DNA of 57,504 nucleotides from Candidatus Saccharimonadota bacterium. Lineage in GTDB: Bacteria > Patescibacteriota > Saccharimonadia > Saccharimonadales > Saccharimonadaceae. Positions 8,820-16,551 of the stretch are shown here, in pieces. The position numbers were made by a program, and so were the translations under genes. Every line of letters starts with the position of its first letter. Positions within the stretch are counted from its first letter, which is position 1. The notes under the pieces are model-generated. The model did not search any database, was not told the DNA's origin, and saw nothing but the letters and a program-made list of their open reading frames with translations. The DNA is taken from assembly GCA_017511925.1 (NCBI GenBank), contig JAFWHS010000018.1, positions 1 to 57,504 on the forward strand, given 5' to 3'.

Positions 8820-9354
8820 ATGTATCCGTATCCACCGAAACGGTATCGCCTTCTTTAATAAAAGCAGGGACTTTAATAACTACGCCAGTTTCCAAAGTGG
8901 CATCTTTCATGACTGAGCTTGTGGTGTCACCCTTTACGACAGATTCTGTGTAGGTGACGGCGAGCCAAATATTTTTTGGCAAAACGAGGTTGATTGGAGT
9001 GCCATTGTAAAATTGGATCTCCATTTCATCGCCATCGCGCATGAAATCTTTCATATCGCCAACCATGTCAGCAGGGAGTTCGTATTGCTCAAAAGATTCC
9101 GGGTCCATAAAATAGAACTTTTCATCGTCTTTGTAGAGGTACTGAACTTTACGAGTGGTGACCTCGGCTGGCTCAATTTTTTCTTGGCCCTTGAAAGTTT
9201 TAGGGAGAAGAGCGCCAGTGATGAGATTTTTTACCTTGACGTTGACGATTGAGCCACCACGGCCCATAACTTTTTGTGAGTATTCTACCACCTTATACGG
9301 CTGTCCGTCTAAAGTGATAAGAGTGTTTTTCTTTAGATCTGTAGGTCCGTACAT
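8794..9354 (-). CDS. efp: Translation elongation factor P
   Basis: The 186-aa protein is the ribosome E-site factor that relieves stalling at polyproline. All three beta-barrel domains are present (KOW-like N-domain, EF-P/YeiP domain, OB C-domain). The tip of the domain I loop reads KVMGRGGS, with Arg32 where many bacteria have a modified Lys. In Arg-type EF-Ps this residue can be rhamnosylated by EarP; no earP is in the window. AGGAG lies 5 nt before the ATG. The gene sits between rpsR and tlyA. Confidence 0.96.
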   Translation of the reverse strand: MYGPTDLKKNTLITLDGQPYKVVEYSQKVMGRGGSIVNVKVKNLITGALLPKTFKGQEKIEPAEVTTRKVQYLYKDDEKFYFMDPESFEQYELPADMVGDMKDFMRDGDEMEIQFYNGTPINLVLPKNIWLAVTYTESVVKGDTTSSVMKDATLETGVVIKVPAFIKEGDTVSVDTDTYEYRERKK

Positions 9355-9362
9355 GTTACTCC

Positions 9363-9560
9363 TTAGTTATTTGATACGAATGGTAGAAGTGCCAAATGAC
9401 GAGCACGCTTAACTGCGACAGCGAGTTGGCGTTGTTGTTTGGCAGAGAGACCGGTCTTAGAGATAGGCTCGATACGACCGTAAACATCGATATAGCGTTG
9501 CAAAGTTTTAGCGTCGCGATAATCGAAATAGAGATTTGGATCATTTTTCAATCTTTTCAT
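9363..9560 (-). CDS. rpsR: 30S ribosomal protein S18
   Basis: The 65-aa protein carries the S18 core ([44 protein letters not shown]). It binds the platform of the small subunit with S6. The N-terminal extension of E. coli S18 is absent, so the protein is short. It is the third gene of rpsF-ssb-rpsR-efp-tlyA. Confidence 0.96.
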   Translation of the reverse strand: MKRLKNDPNLYFDYRDAKTLQRYIDVYGRIEPISKTGLSAKQQRQLAVAVKRARHLALLPFVSNN

Positions 9561-9590
9561 ATTTTCTTTCCTTCCTTAGAATTTGGATTT

Positions 9591-10046
9591 TTAGAATGGG
9601 ACTTCGCTGAGATCAATTTCCCCTTCTGGGATGTCATCCGGAATGTCGGACGATGCGTCTGCGGAACTATTGGCGGCGCTAGGGCTATAACTAGAACCGT
9701 TGTCGTCACGCGAGGCATTACCGATAAAGTTGAAATCTTCGACGACGATTTCAACGCGGGAGCGTTTGCCGCCACCGTTTTTATCTTCCCAGCTGCGTTG
9801 GCTGAGGCGGCCAGATACTAGTACGCCACTGCCTTTTTTGGCATATTGAGCAATCATTTCGCCGAGTTTGTTCCAAGCGGAACAATCGATGAAAGAAACT
9901 TCTTCTTTGTTTTCGCCGCTAGTATCGCGATAGGTACGGTTGACTGCGACCGAGAAACTACAGACGGAAGCACCGTTTGGCGTGCTGCGAAGCTCTGGAT
10001 CACGGGTAAGATTACCGGTGATAATGGCTTTTGAAAAACCGCGCAT
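9591..10046 (-). CDS. ssb: Single-stranded DNA-binding protein
   Basis: The 151-aa protein has an OB fold at about 1-108 (ITGNLTRDPELR, SFIDCSAWNKLGEMIAQY, KKGSGVLVSGRL), a Ser/Asp-rich linker, and a C-terminal tip DLSEVPF that resembles the acidic partner-binding peptide of SSBs. Its place between rpsF and rpsR is the classical arrangement. The start lies 3 nt after the rpsF stop. Confidence 0.96.
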   Translation of the reverse strand: MRGFSKAIITGNLTRDPELRSTPNGASVCSFSVAVNRTYRDTSGENKEEVSFIDCSAWNKLGEMIAQYAKKGSGVLVSGRLSQRSWEDKNGGGKRSRVEIVVEDFNFIGNASRDDNGSSYSPSAANSSADASSDIPDDIPEGEIDLSEVPF

Positions 10047-10049
10047 AAT

Positions 10050-10412
10050 TTATGCCTCCTCTTCTTTATCAGCCTCAGTATCTGCTTCGGCTTTTTCTTC
10101 GCTGGCTTTTTCGTCAATCTTGACTCTGCGTTCGTCGGCCTTGACGAGAAGGTTGCGGAGAATTTCGTCATTGATGTTCATAGCGCTGGCAAGTTTGCCT
10201 GGAGCTTCAGCTGGAAGCTGAACATCATAGAAATAGTAGATAGCAAAATCTTGACCTTTGATAGGATAGGCGAGGCGCTTTTTGCCGTCATTTTCCTCTT
10301 TGGTGATTTTGCCACCATTGGTCTCGATAAGTTTTTTGACTTTGTCGAGAGCTGGATCCAGATTCATCTCGAGATCTGGATGAAATAGGATTGAAAGTTC
10401 GTAATCTTTCAT
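10050..10412 (-). CDS. rpsF: 30S ribosomal protein S6
   Basis: The 120-aa protein has the S6 ferredoxin-like fold (MKDYELSILFHPDL, GGKITKEENDGKKRLAYPI, IYYFYDVQLPAEAPGKL). The tail from about 100 is rich in Glu, Ala and Asp. GGAG lies 4 nt before the ATG. It heads the operon and is preceded by a structured leader consistent with feedback control by S6:S18. Confidence 0.97.
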   Translation of the reverse strand: MKDYELSILFHPDLEMNLDPALDKVKKLIETNGGKITKEENDGKKRLAYPIKGQDFAIYYFYDVQLPAEAPGKLASAMNINDEILRNLLVKADERRVKIDEKASEEKAEADTEADKEEEA

Positions 10413-10429
10413 GATACTCCTTTGGTTAA

Positions 10430-10479
10430 AGCAAACGCTGCTCTCTCTGGCGGCATAGCTAGAGGTTGGCTCGTTTGCT
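10430..10479 (-). promoter_or_regulatory. S6:S18-binding leader motif of the rpsF operon
   Basis: On the minus strand AGCAAACG (10479-10472) pairs with CGTTTGCT (10437-10430) as a perfect 8-bp stem enclosing about 34 nt. The enclosed part contains GCCGCC; an unpaired CCG is the hallmark of the known rpsF leader that mimics the S18 site in 16S rRNA and binds S6:S18. It lies between a consensus promoter and the rpsF ribosome-binding site. The identification uses position and the CCG; the fold was done by eye. Confidence 0.65.
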
Positions 10480-10498
10480 GAGTTAATATTGTAGGCTA

Positions 10499-10527
10499 AT
10501 TATATCATGGATTGGGGTGGATGGCAA
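10499..10527 (-). promoter_or_regulatory. Sigma70-type promoter of the rpsF operon
   Basis: TTGCCA (10527-10522), a 17-nt spacer and TATAAT (10504-10499). The predicted +1 lies about 12 nt upstream of the leader stem. The -35 box is only 9 nt past the stop of the preceding gene. Confidence 0.85.
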
Positions 10528-10536
10528 GAGGTAGAA

Positions 10537-11244
10537 CTATCGATCGGCATCCTGCATATAAACATATTCGTAGTCATTTAGAGAAAAACCCCTCTGCTCT
10601 AATTCGGCACCTACTTCCGCTAAAGTCTCCTGATTTATCTCCTTTCTTCTACCCGTAATAATTAAGCAAGGTTTATTGCCGCATTGTTTATTATGGCCAT
10701 AATCTACAGAAATAGAGTCGCAATTCATTCTAGAGGCTGGCTCTCCGCAAATAGAGAAATAGATAGGTGTATATAATTGAATGGACATCGTATGTATAAA
10801 ATTTGAGCCCGAATCGTCATGGTCTGTCGGTTCCAGGACTGGTTTTCCGTATCCATTAATTTTTAATAATGCATCTAAAGATTGTTCGTTGTATCTTTCC
10901 TGATAATACTCCCATCCGCCATCATTTTGTTCTAAATATATATATAGACTGGTTGTTTTATTTTTTTCGAGTTCTATTTCTATAGTTTTACTTTCAAAGC
11001 CATCTTTCGAGATGTTGGCAAAATATATTCCTGGCTCAAATTCATAGACTCCATTGCTATATATCTCTCCATTTATTTGGACAACTGAGTCCAACGGCGT
11101 CACCAAGACATCTAAAAATGCTGGACGACCAATATATTCAATTGAAGGTATTATTAAAATGAATATAATCAACGTTATAAAAATAAGAGAACAGAAAGCC
11201 ACAATTAGCCTTTTAGCAAACTGTCTGGTCTCGTTATCTAACAT
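10537..11244 (-). CDS. Membrane-anchored PEGA-domain protein
   Basis: The 235-aa bitopic protein has a membrane helix at about residues 13-38 and then a PEGA-type repeat (DVLVTPLDSVVQINGE through PGIYFANISKDGFESKTIEIEL), a small beta domain common in surface proteins. The rest, with paired cysteines, is unassigned. I prefer the ATG at 11244, which follows AGGAGG at the stop of the upstream gene; a GTG at 11271 would add nine residues. It is third in an operon behind the peptidoglycan hydrolase, so a cell-envelope role is likely but not specified. Confidence 0.75.
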   Translation of the reverse strand: MLDNETRQFAKRLIVAFCSLIFITLIIFILIIPSIEYIGRPAFLDVLVTPLDSVVQINGEIYSNGVYEFEPGIYFANISKDGFESKTIEIELEKNKTTSLYIYLEQNDGGWEYYQERYNEQSLDALLKINGYGKPVLEPTDHDDSGSNFIHTMSIQLYTPIYFSICGEPASRMNCDSISVDYGHNKQCGNKPCLIITGRRKEINQETLAEVGAELEQRGFSLNDYEYVYMQDADR

Positions 11245-11251
11245 TTTCCTC

Positions 11252-11950
11252 CTAATGTCCTTCCCCGTCACAAAGCTCCGGGATTTCTATTTTATAATTT
11301 GTCGGATTATACCCAATGGATTCGATCCATTCAGAAATGGCAAACTTAGTTTTTTCAATTATTGCTTGGTCACCGCAAGAGCTGACTTCTACTTCAATAT
11401 ATTCTTCTTTCTGTGATGAGTATCCCGAAAATAACGTGACAAACTCTCCAGTATCTAGATCAAAAGAATATGGTAAATAATCACCAATTGTAACAGTAAA
11501 TGAAGATGTGCCATTGGCATTACAACTAGTGTCTTGAAATTTCATAAGCTCCGGTTCCGGGCATCCTATGCTGGGGCTTTCATAAAAACCTTTTCCGTTT
11601 ATTATATAAAATCCTACCTCGTAAGTAACGTGATAGTCATCTACATCTACTAAAAAGTTATACTTCTTACCATCGTCAGTTTTCTCTTCCACATAGGAGC
11701 TATTTCTTATTAATGCCTCGATACCGTCTGTATTTGGTTGTAAATTTTCATTAGAAACTAAAGTGTCATACAAAAAGCCCTCTAAATCATTCAGGTCTTC
11801 TGGCGATAGGCTACTGTTTAGTTGATTAAAATTATAGATCACTAGATGTTTTTTGGCCATTATTGTGCGAATTGCCGAATAAGAAATAATGCAGAGAGCC
11901 AAAAGAAATATGATTACTAAGATTGTTTTTCTTTTTCTAAAATTATTCAT
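11252..11950 (-). CDS. Hypothetical exported/anchored protein
   Basis: The 232-aa protein has a basic N-terminus and one membrane helix (about 8-30), followed by an extracytoplasmic domain with four spaced cysteines (IGCPEPE, TSCNANG, SSCGDQ, PELCDGEGH) that could form two disulfides. I do not recognise the fold. The gene lies 3 nt after the hydrolase stop and 7 nt before the next start, so the three are one operon. A wall-associated accessory role is possible from context alone. Confidence 0.7.
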   Translation of the reverse strand: MNNFRKRKTILVIIFLLALCIISYSAIRTIMAKKHLVIYNFNQLNSSLSPEDLNDLEGFLYDTLVSNENLQPNTDGIEALIRNSSYVEEKTDDGKKYNFLVDVDDYHVTYEVGFYIINGKGFYESPSIGCPEPELMKFQDTSCNANGTSSFTVTIGDYLPYSFDLDTGEFVTLFSGYSSQKEEYIEVEVSSCGDQAIIEKTKFAISEWIESIGYNPTNYKIEIPELCDGEGH

Positions 11951-11953
11951 ATA

Positions 11954-13891
11954 TTACCTCTTAAGTCTATATGCCTTAAAATTACCATCATAGCTATCGC
12001 TGTATTTTCTTATATCCCCGGTTCTTTGCCCGTGCGATGCAGACGCTATCTTGGGCTGGCCATTAACTTCTACATACAACTCAATGTGGTCCGATGATAG
12101 GAGTATGTCGCCAGGTTGCAAACTACCCAATTTGTTCGGGACCTCTTCATATTTGCCAGAATTTTTAACATATGACGCGGTAGCACCATTTTTACTTACT
12201 CCACAGCACACAAAATCTGGGTCAGCTCCAGAATATCGCATGACGGTCGCAACGAAAGCATCGCAGCTGGCACCAACCTTAGCAAAATTATCACCTGCGG
12301 TAGAAGCAATACCAGTCTCTTCAAGCGCTTTTTTATACTCTGGACTAGGGTCATTCCACGAATGGTTTTTTCTTTCAGACTCCGGCCACGCTAGAGATAT
12401 GGCCGTAGCATTAATATCGCCACTACCACCAGACGTGCACGCCCCGTCATATCCTCCCGCTCTTTCTATGGCTGCTGCTACTTTATCCCATATATTTCCT
12501 GGGTCACCGTGATCATTGCCCGGCGCGTGCATATGTCCAAGAACACCTTCATAAGAAGAAAAATCACTACCGCTAGACATTCTGTTATTACCGCTTCCCC
12601 AGTTTACTGTAGACGTGAGCGGTATACCTGTTTCATTAGAAATTGCGGCCAAAACCTGCGCAAGATAATCCCAGTCTTCATCCGTAAACTTTTGTAAATC
12701 ATATTCTGCCTTATAACCTGGGCTACGAGACGAACTGAAGCCCACTATTTCTATTTGTATTGGGCCAGCCCTATCATAAGAAGCTATAGCTAGTGATGGT
12801 TGCCAGATTGAAAAATGCTGGTATCCTTCTTTTTTCTTTAAATCAATAGTAAAATGCGCTGGGTATTTATTACCTGAAGGATAAGCGGCATATCCATTTT
12901 GAGTCCCCTCGGTATTATGGAGTAAAATTTTATTTGGCTTGCCGCCGGAGGTAGTATAGCTCCCCACGGCTTTGACGCTTTCACTTAAATCACTTTTTCC
13001 ATTAACGTCTTCTTTATGAATGCCGGGTATTGATCCGTCGGTGATCCACCCATCTTCCCATTTAGCTGATGACGCAAATCCAGAAGCAGAACATCTACAA
13101 TAATCACCACCACTACCATGATAATTACCAAATTGACTAACTATAGCTTGGCCTTCCTCCGAATCTATGAAGGATTGGAGAGCATCTACTGATTTTTTCA
13201 TAGCTCCTATAGAACCATATCCTGGACCATTAATGTTTCCTTGTACCCAAGTAGGGCCAATTTTTTCTAAATAAGTCTTAGGATCAGATATTCCCAAAGC
13301 CTGATCGTGGTAGCCATTAGTTAAAGTTTCTGCGTACATTACAAAACCTTCCCCTAAATTCCTACCCTGTTTACTGGCTCCACCAACACCGGTTCCGGGA
13401 GGACAACCGTTACCCCAAAAATTGTTTGCTCCACATGCTGATTTTGGGTCTTCATATCTCATTTGCACTAATATAGCTACATATGGTGCTCCTACGGCCG
13501 CTCCTAACTGATACGCTAAATCTCCATAAGTCTCTAATAATTGTTTCATGGACGACTTATCGGTATCTGACCAATTCGCAGTCGGTACGTCACCTTTGCC
13601 ATTGAATATGCTTTTGTCTGCGTTCTTCGCCGATAATACAGCATTATAATTTCCTGATCCGGCTAAAGTACCTTGCGTAAGACCAAGTAGAGTATCGGCA
13701 CAATTCCCTCCGTTAGGATCATAAAATAAAATATTATTTCTCGAATAAATGTTTAGCAGATCTTCGGATAGTTTTAGGGCTGATACGCCTTGTGCAGTAA
13801 ATAATGGAAATAAAACAAAAACAAAAGGTATTAATAGAAAGCAAATTCTCCAAGAGTAAAATATCCTTGATGCTGCCAAGTTGTTATGCAT
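11954..13891 (-). CDS. Three-domain secreted peptidoglycan hydrolase
   Basis: The 645-aa exported protein has a hydrophobic signal segment (about 14-35). First is a glucosaminidase/GH73-like domain at about 125-250 (MRYEDPKSACGANNFWG, Glu147 a candidate catalytic residue). Second is an N-acetylmuramoyl-L-alanine amidase_2 domain at about 318-470 (LLHNTEG with His325; GHMHAPGNDHGDPG with further zinc ligands). Third is a CHAP/NlpC-P60-like peptidase at about 535-645 (GASCDAF with Cys543, SSDHIELY with His602). Together they could cut glycan, amide and peptide bonds. TATAAT lies 6 nt before the ATG. The target could be its own wall or, in an epibiont, a host wall. Confidence 0.85.
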   Translation of the reverse strand: MHNNLAASRIFYSWRICFLLIPFVFVLFPLFTAQGVSALKLSEDLLNIYSRNNILFYDPNGGNCADTLLGLTQGTLAGSGNYNAVLSAKNADKSIFNGKGDVPTANWSDTDKSSMKQLLETYGDLAYQLGAAVGAPYVAILVQMRYEDPKSACGANNFWGNGCPPGTGVGGASKQGRNLGEGFVMYAETLTNGYHDQALGISDPKTYLEKIGPTWVQGNINGPGYGSIGAMKKSVDALQSFIDSEEGQAIVSQFGNYHGSGGDYCRCSASGFASSAKWEDGWITDGSIPGIHKEDVNGKSDLSESVKAVGSYTTSGGKPNKILLHNTEGTQNGYAAYPSGNKYPAHFTIDLKKKEGYQHFSIWQPSLAIASYDRAGPIQIEIVGFSSSRSPGYKAEYDLQKFTDEDWDYLAQVLAAISNETGIPLTSTVNWGSGNNRMSSGSDFSSYEGVLGHMHAPGNDHGDPGNIWDKVAAAIERAGGYDGACTSGGSGDINATAISLAWPESERKNHSWNDPSPEYKKALEETGIASTAGDNFAKVGASCDAFVATVMRYSGADPDFVCCGVSKNGATASYVKNSGKYEEVPNKLGSLQPGDILLSSDHIELYVEVNGQPKIASASHGQRTGDIRKYSDSYDGNFKAYRLKR

Positions 13892-13897
13892 GAGCTT

Positions 13898-13903
13898 ATT
13901 ATA
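13898..13903 (-). promoter_or_regulatory. -10 hexamer of the hydrolase operon, leaderless
   Basis: TATAAT, then AAGCTC, then ATG at 13891: 6-nt spacing and no ribosome-binding site. Confidence 0.6.
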
Positions 13904-13956
13904 ACACGCATTATATACCTTATGCTAAATTTTATGCGCCCGTGCGCCATAAGTTA

Positions 13957-14925
13957 TCAAATCTTATCCCACTCAAAGGCGTGGCCGTAGTGGCCGTAGC
14001 GGGCGGTCTCTTCGTAGATTGGGCGCTTCAAATCTAGGTATTTAATAATACCATTTGGCGTGAGGTCGTAGCCTTCAATTTCTTCTGGTTTGCCGTCGAT
14101 GATGACAGTTTTTTCGAGTGGCTCAGCATAGCCGATAGCATAGGCGAGACGGACAAGCACTTCGTGAGCGTTACGCTTTTTTAGATAATCCACGGCAATA
14201 CGACGAGCCATATAGGCAGCCGAACGATCTACTTTGGACGGATCTTTGCCAGAATAACAGCCGCCACCAATAGCAACAGCTGGGCCATAATTGTCTACGA
14301 TAAGTTTGCGGCCAGTAAGGCCAGTATCAGCATCAAAACCACCTTGGTTCCAGTCGCCAGCAGGATTAATATGAAGTTCTAGTTTGCCTTCTAGATTGTT
14401 TGCCGCAATAAACTCTTTGACCATAGCTTCAAGCTCAGCTTTTGGCACATTTTGGAAGCTGGCCACGATTGAGTCAATAGTGCCATCTGGAGCAATAGTA
14501 ACCTGAGTCTTACCATCGTAAGGATACTTATCATAAATAAATTCGTTAAGATTGCGTGAGATGACTACTTCTTTTGGCAACATTTCAGGCGTTTCGTCTG
14601 TAGCGTAGCCGATCATGATACCTTGGTCTCCAGCTCCACCAGTGTCTACGCCCTGAGCGATTTCGGGAGATTGCTTGACGATCTTGGTATGGACTTCGAC
14701 GTCGTTGCCAGCGATACGTTTAACGATTTCTTCAATATTGATGTCGTCGGCAGTGGATGTGATTTCGCCAGTGACGAAAACTACGCCATGACCACCACAA
14801 GCTTCTGCGGCGACGCGTGCATTAGGATCTTTTGCTAAATATGCGTCCAAAATCGCATCGCTAATTTGGTCGCAAAGTTTGTCTGGGTGTTTTGGAGAAA
14901 CGCTCTCCGCTGTTCTGTAGAACAT
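13957..14925 (-). CDS. metK: S-adenosylmethionine synthetase, compact form
   Basis: The 322-aa enzyme makes SAM from methionine and ATP. It shows the N-terminal ESVSPKHPDKLCDQISDAILD, the GAGDQGIMIGYA loop, DGKTQVTI, and GGGCYSGKDPSKVDRSAAY near the end. It is about 60-80 residues shorter than standard MetK (380-400), mainly in the segment before GAGDQG and between domains. The catalytic motifs are kept, so it should be active. The start is set by AGGA 5 nt before the ATG. A SAM-I riboswitch immediately upstream makes the regulation clear. Confidence 0.96.
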   Translation of the reverse strand: MFYRTAESVSPKHPDKLCDQISDAILDAYLAKDPNARVAAEACGGHGVVFVTGEITSTADDINIEEIVKRIAGNDVEVHTKIVKQSPEIAQGVDTGGAGDQGIMIGYATDETPEMLPKEVVISRNLNEFIYDKYPYDGKTQVTIAPDGTIDSIVASFQNVPKAELEAMVKEFIAANNLEGKLELHINPAGDWNQGGFDADTGLTGRKLIVDNYGPAVAIGGGCYSGKDPSKVDRSAAYMARRIAVDYLKKRNAHEVLVRLAYAIGYAEPLEKTVIIDGKPEEIEGYDLTPNGIIKYLDLKRPIYEETARYGHYGHAFEWDKI

Positions 14926-15011
14926 ATCTTTCCTTTCTGGTCGGAATTACCACCTTGCATTGGCAGGTTGGCAGGAGGTCAATGGGCCGTTCCCTCACTC
15001 CTTCTTGATAT
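14924..15011 (-). promoter_or_regulatory. SAM-I (S-box) riboswitch, compact, overlapping the metK start
   Basis: The minus strand has the S-box core: ATCAAGA, GGGAACGGCCC with TGA, GCCAACC, and AAGGTGGTAATTCC. P2 is AGGAG (15002-14998) with CTCCT (14977-14973). P4 is TTCC (14946-14943) with GGAA (14933-14930), which contains the metK Shine-Dalgarno. P1 is ATATC (15011-15007) with GATAT (14928-14924), which contains the AT of the start codon. SAM binding would therefore hide both, giving translational control. The loop-to-J3/4 pseudoknot of standard S-boxes is not obvious. Confidence 0.88.
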
Positions 15012-15028
15012 TATATTAATGTAGCTTA

Positions 15029-15037
15029 ATTTTAGCA
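15029..15037 (-). promoter_or_regulatory. Extended -10 promoter of metK
   Basis: TGCTAAAAT lies about 18 nt upstream of the riboswitch P1. A closer TATAAT at about 15011-15016 would start inside the aptamer and is less likely. Confidence 0.5.
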
Positions 15038-15068
15038 TAAAAAATGTCCCGGTACTAGGCCGGGGCAT
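15038..15068 (-). terminator. Intrinsic terminator of the MFS gene
   Basis: ATGCCCCGG pairs with CCGGGACAT (one mismatch) around CCTAGTA, followed by TTTTTT on the minus strand, 5 nt after the MFS stop. Confidence 0.85.
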
Positions 15069-15073
15069 AAAAA

Positions 15074-16282
15074 TCACACATTTTGTTTTAATTTTTTGAT
15101 AATGATGAGCCCGAGTGGTAAGAAGATGATGAATGTCGCAAAGAGCCCATACTCCAGTTTAATATCTGACACAAAACCAATAATCCAAACTACTGGGATA
15201 TAAAGTAGTTGAGATAAGGTTTTTGTGATAGAGAGGACTGAAGTTTGCTCAGACGGCTTAGCATATCTTTGAACCATCGGAGTAAGTGTAGCAGCGGTCC
15301 AACCCTGAGTAATACCCATAGCACTATAAAGCCATACCGTAAATATGTTTAGGTGCAGCCCCATGGTAAGCATGCTGATAGACATCAGCAAAATAGGTAC
15401 CACCATGACCTGGACATCTGAGAGGTTTTTGCTAAATCTTACGGCAAGTCTGGCACCCAAAATACACATGAAAGCATTAAAAGCCCAAGCAAAAGACACT
15501 ATCTCGATTGGAATGCCGGCTTTTAGGAAAAGTGGCGTAACGATCCAGATGATGCCATGAGTTATTTCGCGACCAATCGCATAGGCAAAGATTCTAGTCC
15601 TAAGCGGTCGGTTCCTCATAGCGCCTTTAGCTATATGGAATATGTCTTTGAAGGGATTTTTATGCTTAGGCAGAAATTTTTCACTGTCATCCTCGATAAA
15701 AATACTAACGATGCCACCGACGATGTGGTTTACTGCTGACAAGCCGATTGCAAGACGCAAGCTAACGGCGCCAATAGGCCCGCCAAGGGCTAGAAGTATT
15801 AGGTTGCAAGATTGCTTATAGACTTCTAGCTTGGCGGTTTTGGATTTTAGGAGTTTAGTTTTTGATTCTCCTGTTTCCTGGCTAATTTTATCTACAAAAT
15901 GCTTAATGAGGCTTTGGTCTACCCCGTCCGATAAGGCGGAGAAAATTCCACACATACATTCATAGATAACAGCTCCAGCAAAGCCCGCAACTTGAGAATA
16001 GATTATCAAAGTAATCGCATGACCAAAATCGCCAATGATATTCGCCCATTTACGACTAACACGATCTGCAATATATCCCATAGGGATGTTGAGCAAAACT
16101 ACGACGATCGTAAAATAGATCTGCACTTCAGAAATTTGTTGGTTGTTTAAACCTATAGAATTAAAAAATGGAGTAAAAACAGACATGGCAAGCAAGCCAG
16201 CCGTAACAGCAGACTCCGCCATTGTGAGGCGGAGATTTCTATAAGTAGATTTGATAGATCTTTGAAGATAATTTTTCTTCAT
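15074..16282 (-). CDS. Major facilitator superfamily transporter
   Basis: The 402-aa protein has about 12 hydrophobic helices and the MFS loop 2-3 motif in the form GYIADRVSRKWANIIG. I choose the ATG at 16282 (MKKNYLQRSIKS), which has AGGAG about 10 nt upstream; a TTG at 16303 would add seven residues without support. The substrate cannot be read from the sequence. The gene is preceded by a long structured leader and has its own terminator, so it is a single regulated unit. A leader of this kind suggests that a ligand or condition controls it. Confidence 0.85.
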   Translation of the reverse strand: MKKNYLQRSIKSTYRNLRLTMAESAVTAGLLAMSVFTPFFNSIGLNNQQISEVQIYFTIVVVLLNIPMGYIADRVSRKWANIIGDFGHAITLIIYSQVAGFAGAVIYECMCGIFSALSDGVDQSLIKHFVDKISQETGESKTKLLKSKTAKLEVYKQSCNLILLALGGPIGAVSLRLAIGLSAVNHIVGGIVSIFIEDDSEKFLPKHKNPFKDIFHIAKGAMRNRPLRTRIFAYAIGREITHGIIWIVTPLFLKAGIPIEIVSFAWAFNAFMCILGARLAVRFSKNLSDVQVMVVPILLMSISMLTMGLHLNIFTVWLYSAMGITQGWTAATLTPMVQRYAKPSEQTSVLSITKTLSQLLYIPVVWIIGFVSDIKLEYGLFATFIIFLPLGLIIIKKLKQNV

Positions 16283-16510
16283 AATATCTGCTCCTTTCCT
16301 CAAATGTGTGATTTTTTAATTTACTAGCCGCTTTCCTGTTGATGTGTGCGGCTAGATAAATCCCGAAACGCTTGGCTTCGGGACTTATCTAGTGATGAAT
16401 TGTAAGTAAAGTTTTAGACATTTCCCGCGCACGCAGTAAGATATGCAGAAATAAAACCCATATTGGTTTTACCTTGCCACAACTGGTACACTGGATAATA
16501 TCTTCCCATA
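16283..16510 (-). promoter_or_regulatory. Structured 5' leader of the MFS gene, candidate riboswitch
   Basis: About 228 nt between the promoter and the MFS start. AAGATAT (16504-16498) pairs with ATATCTT (16444-16438). Inside are ACCAGTTGTGGCAA (from 16487), a 7-bp hairpin TAAAACC/GGTTTTA, and ATTTCTG (16452-16446). Downstream is a 16-bp hairpin closed by CTAGATAA/TTATCTAG (16392-16348, one G-U), whose 3' end overlaps a competing stem TAGCCGC/GCGGCTA (about 16325-16355). The core is shared with the RNA at 27.4 kb. No known riboswitch class was recognised. Confidence 0.55.
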
Positions 16511-16516
16511 CTTATT

Positions 16517-16525
16517 ATTATAGCA
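16517..16525 (-). promoter_or_regulatory. Extended -10 promoter of the MFS leader
   Basis: TGCTATAAT, 27 nt downstream of the ftsK stop. The predicted +1 is at about 16510. Confidence 0.75.
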
Positions 16526-16551
16526 TGGTTTTAAAAATAAGCAATAGTTTA

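Noticed and set aside
16280-16300. GAGGAAAG near the MFS start as part of RNase P RNA
   Set aside because: The rest of the RNase P core is absent; the string is the Shine-Dalgarno region of the MFS gene.
16283-16510. T-box leader for the MFS gene
   Set aside because: No specifier loop or T-box sequence could be found in the leader.
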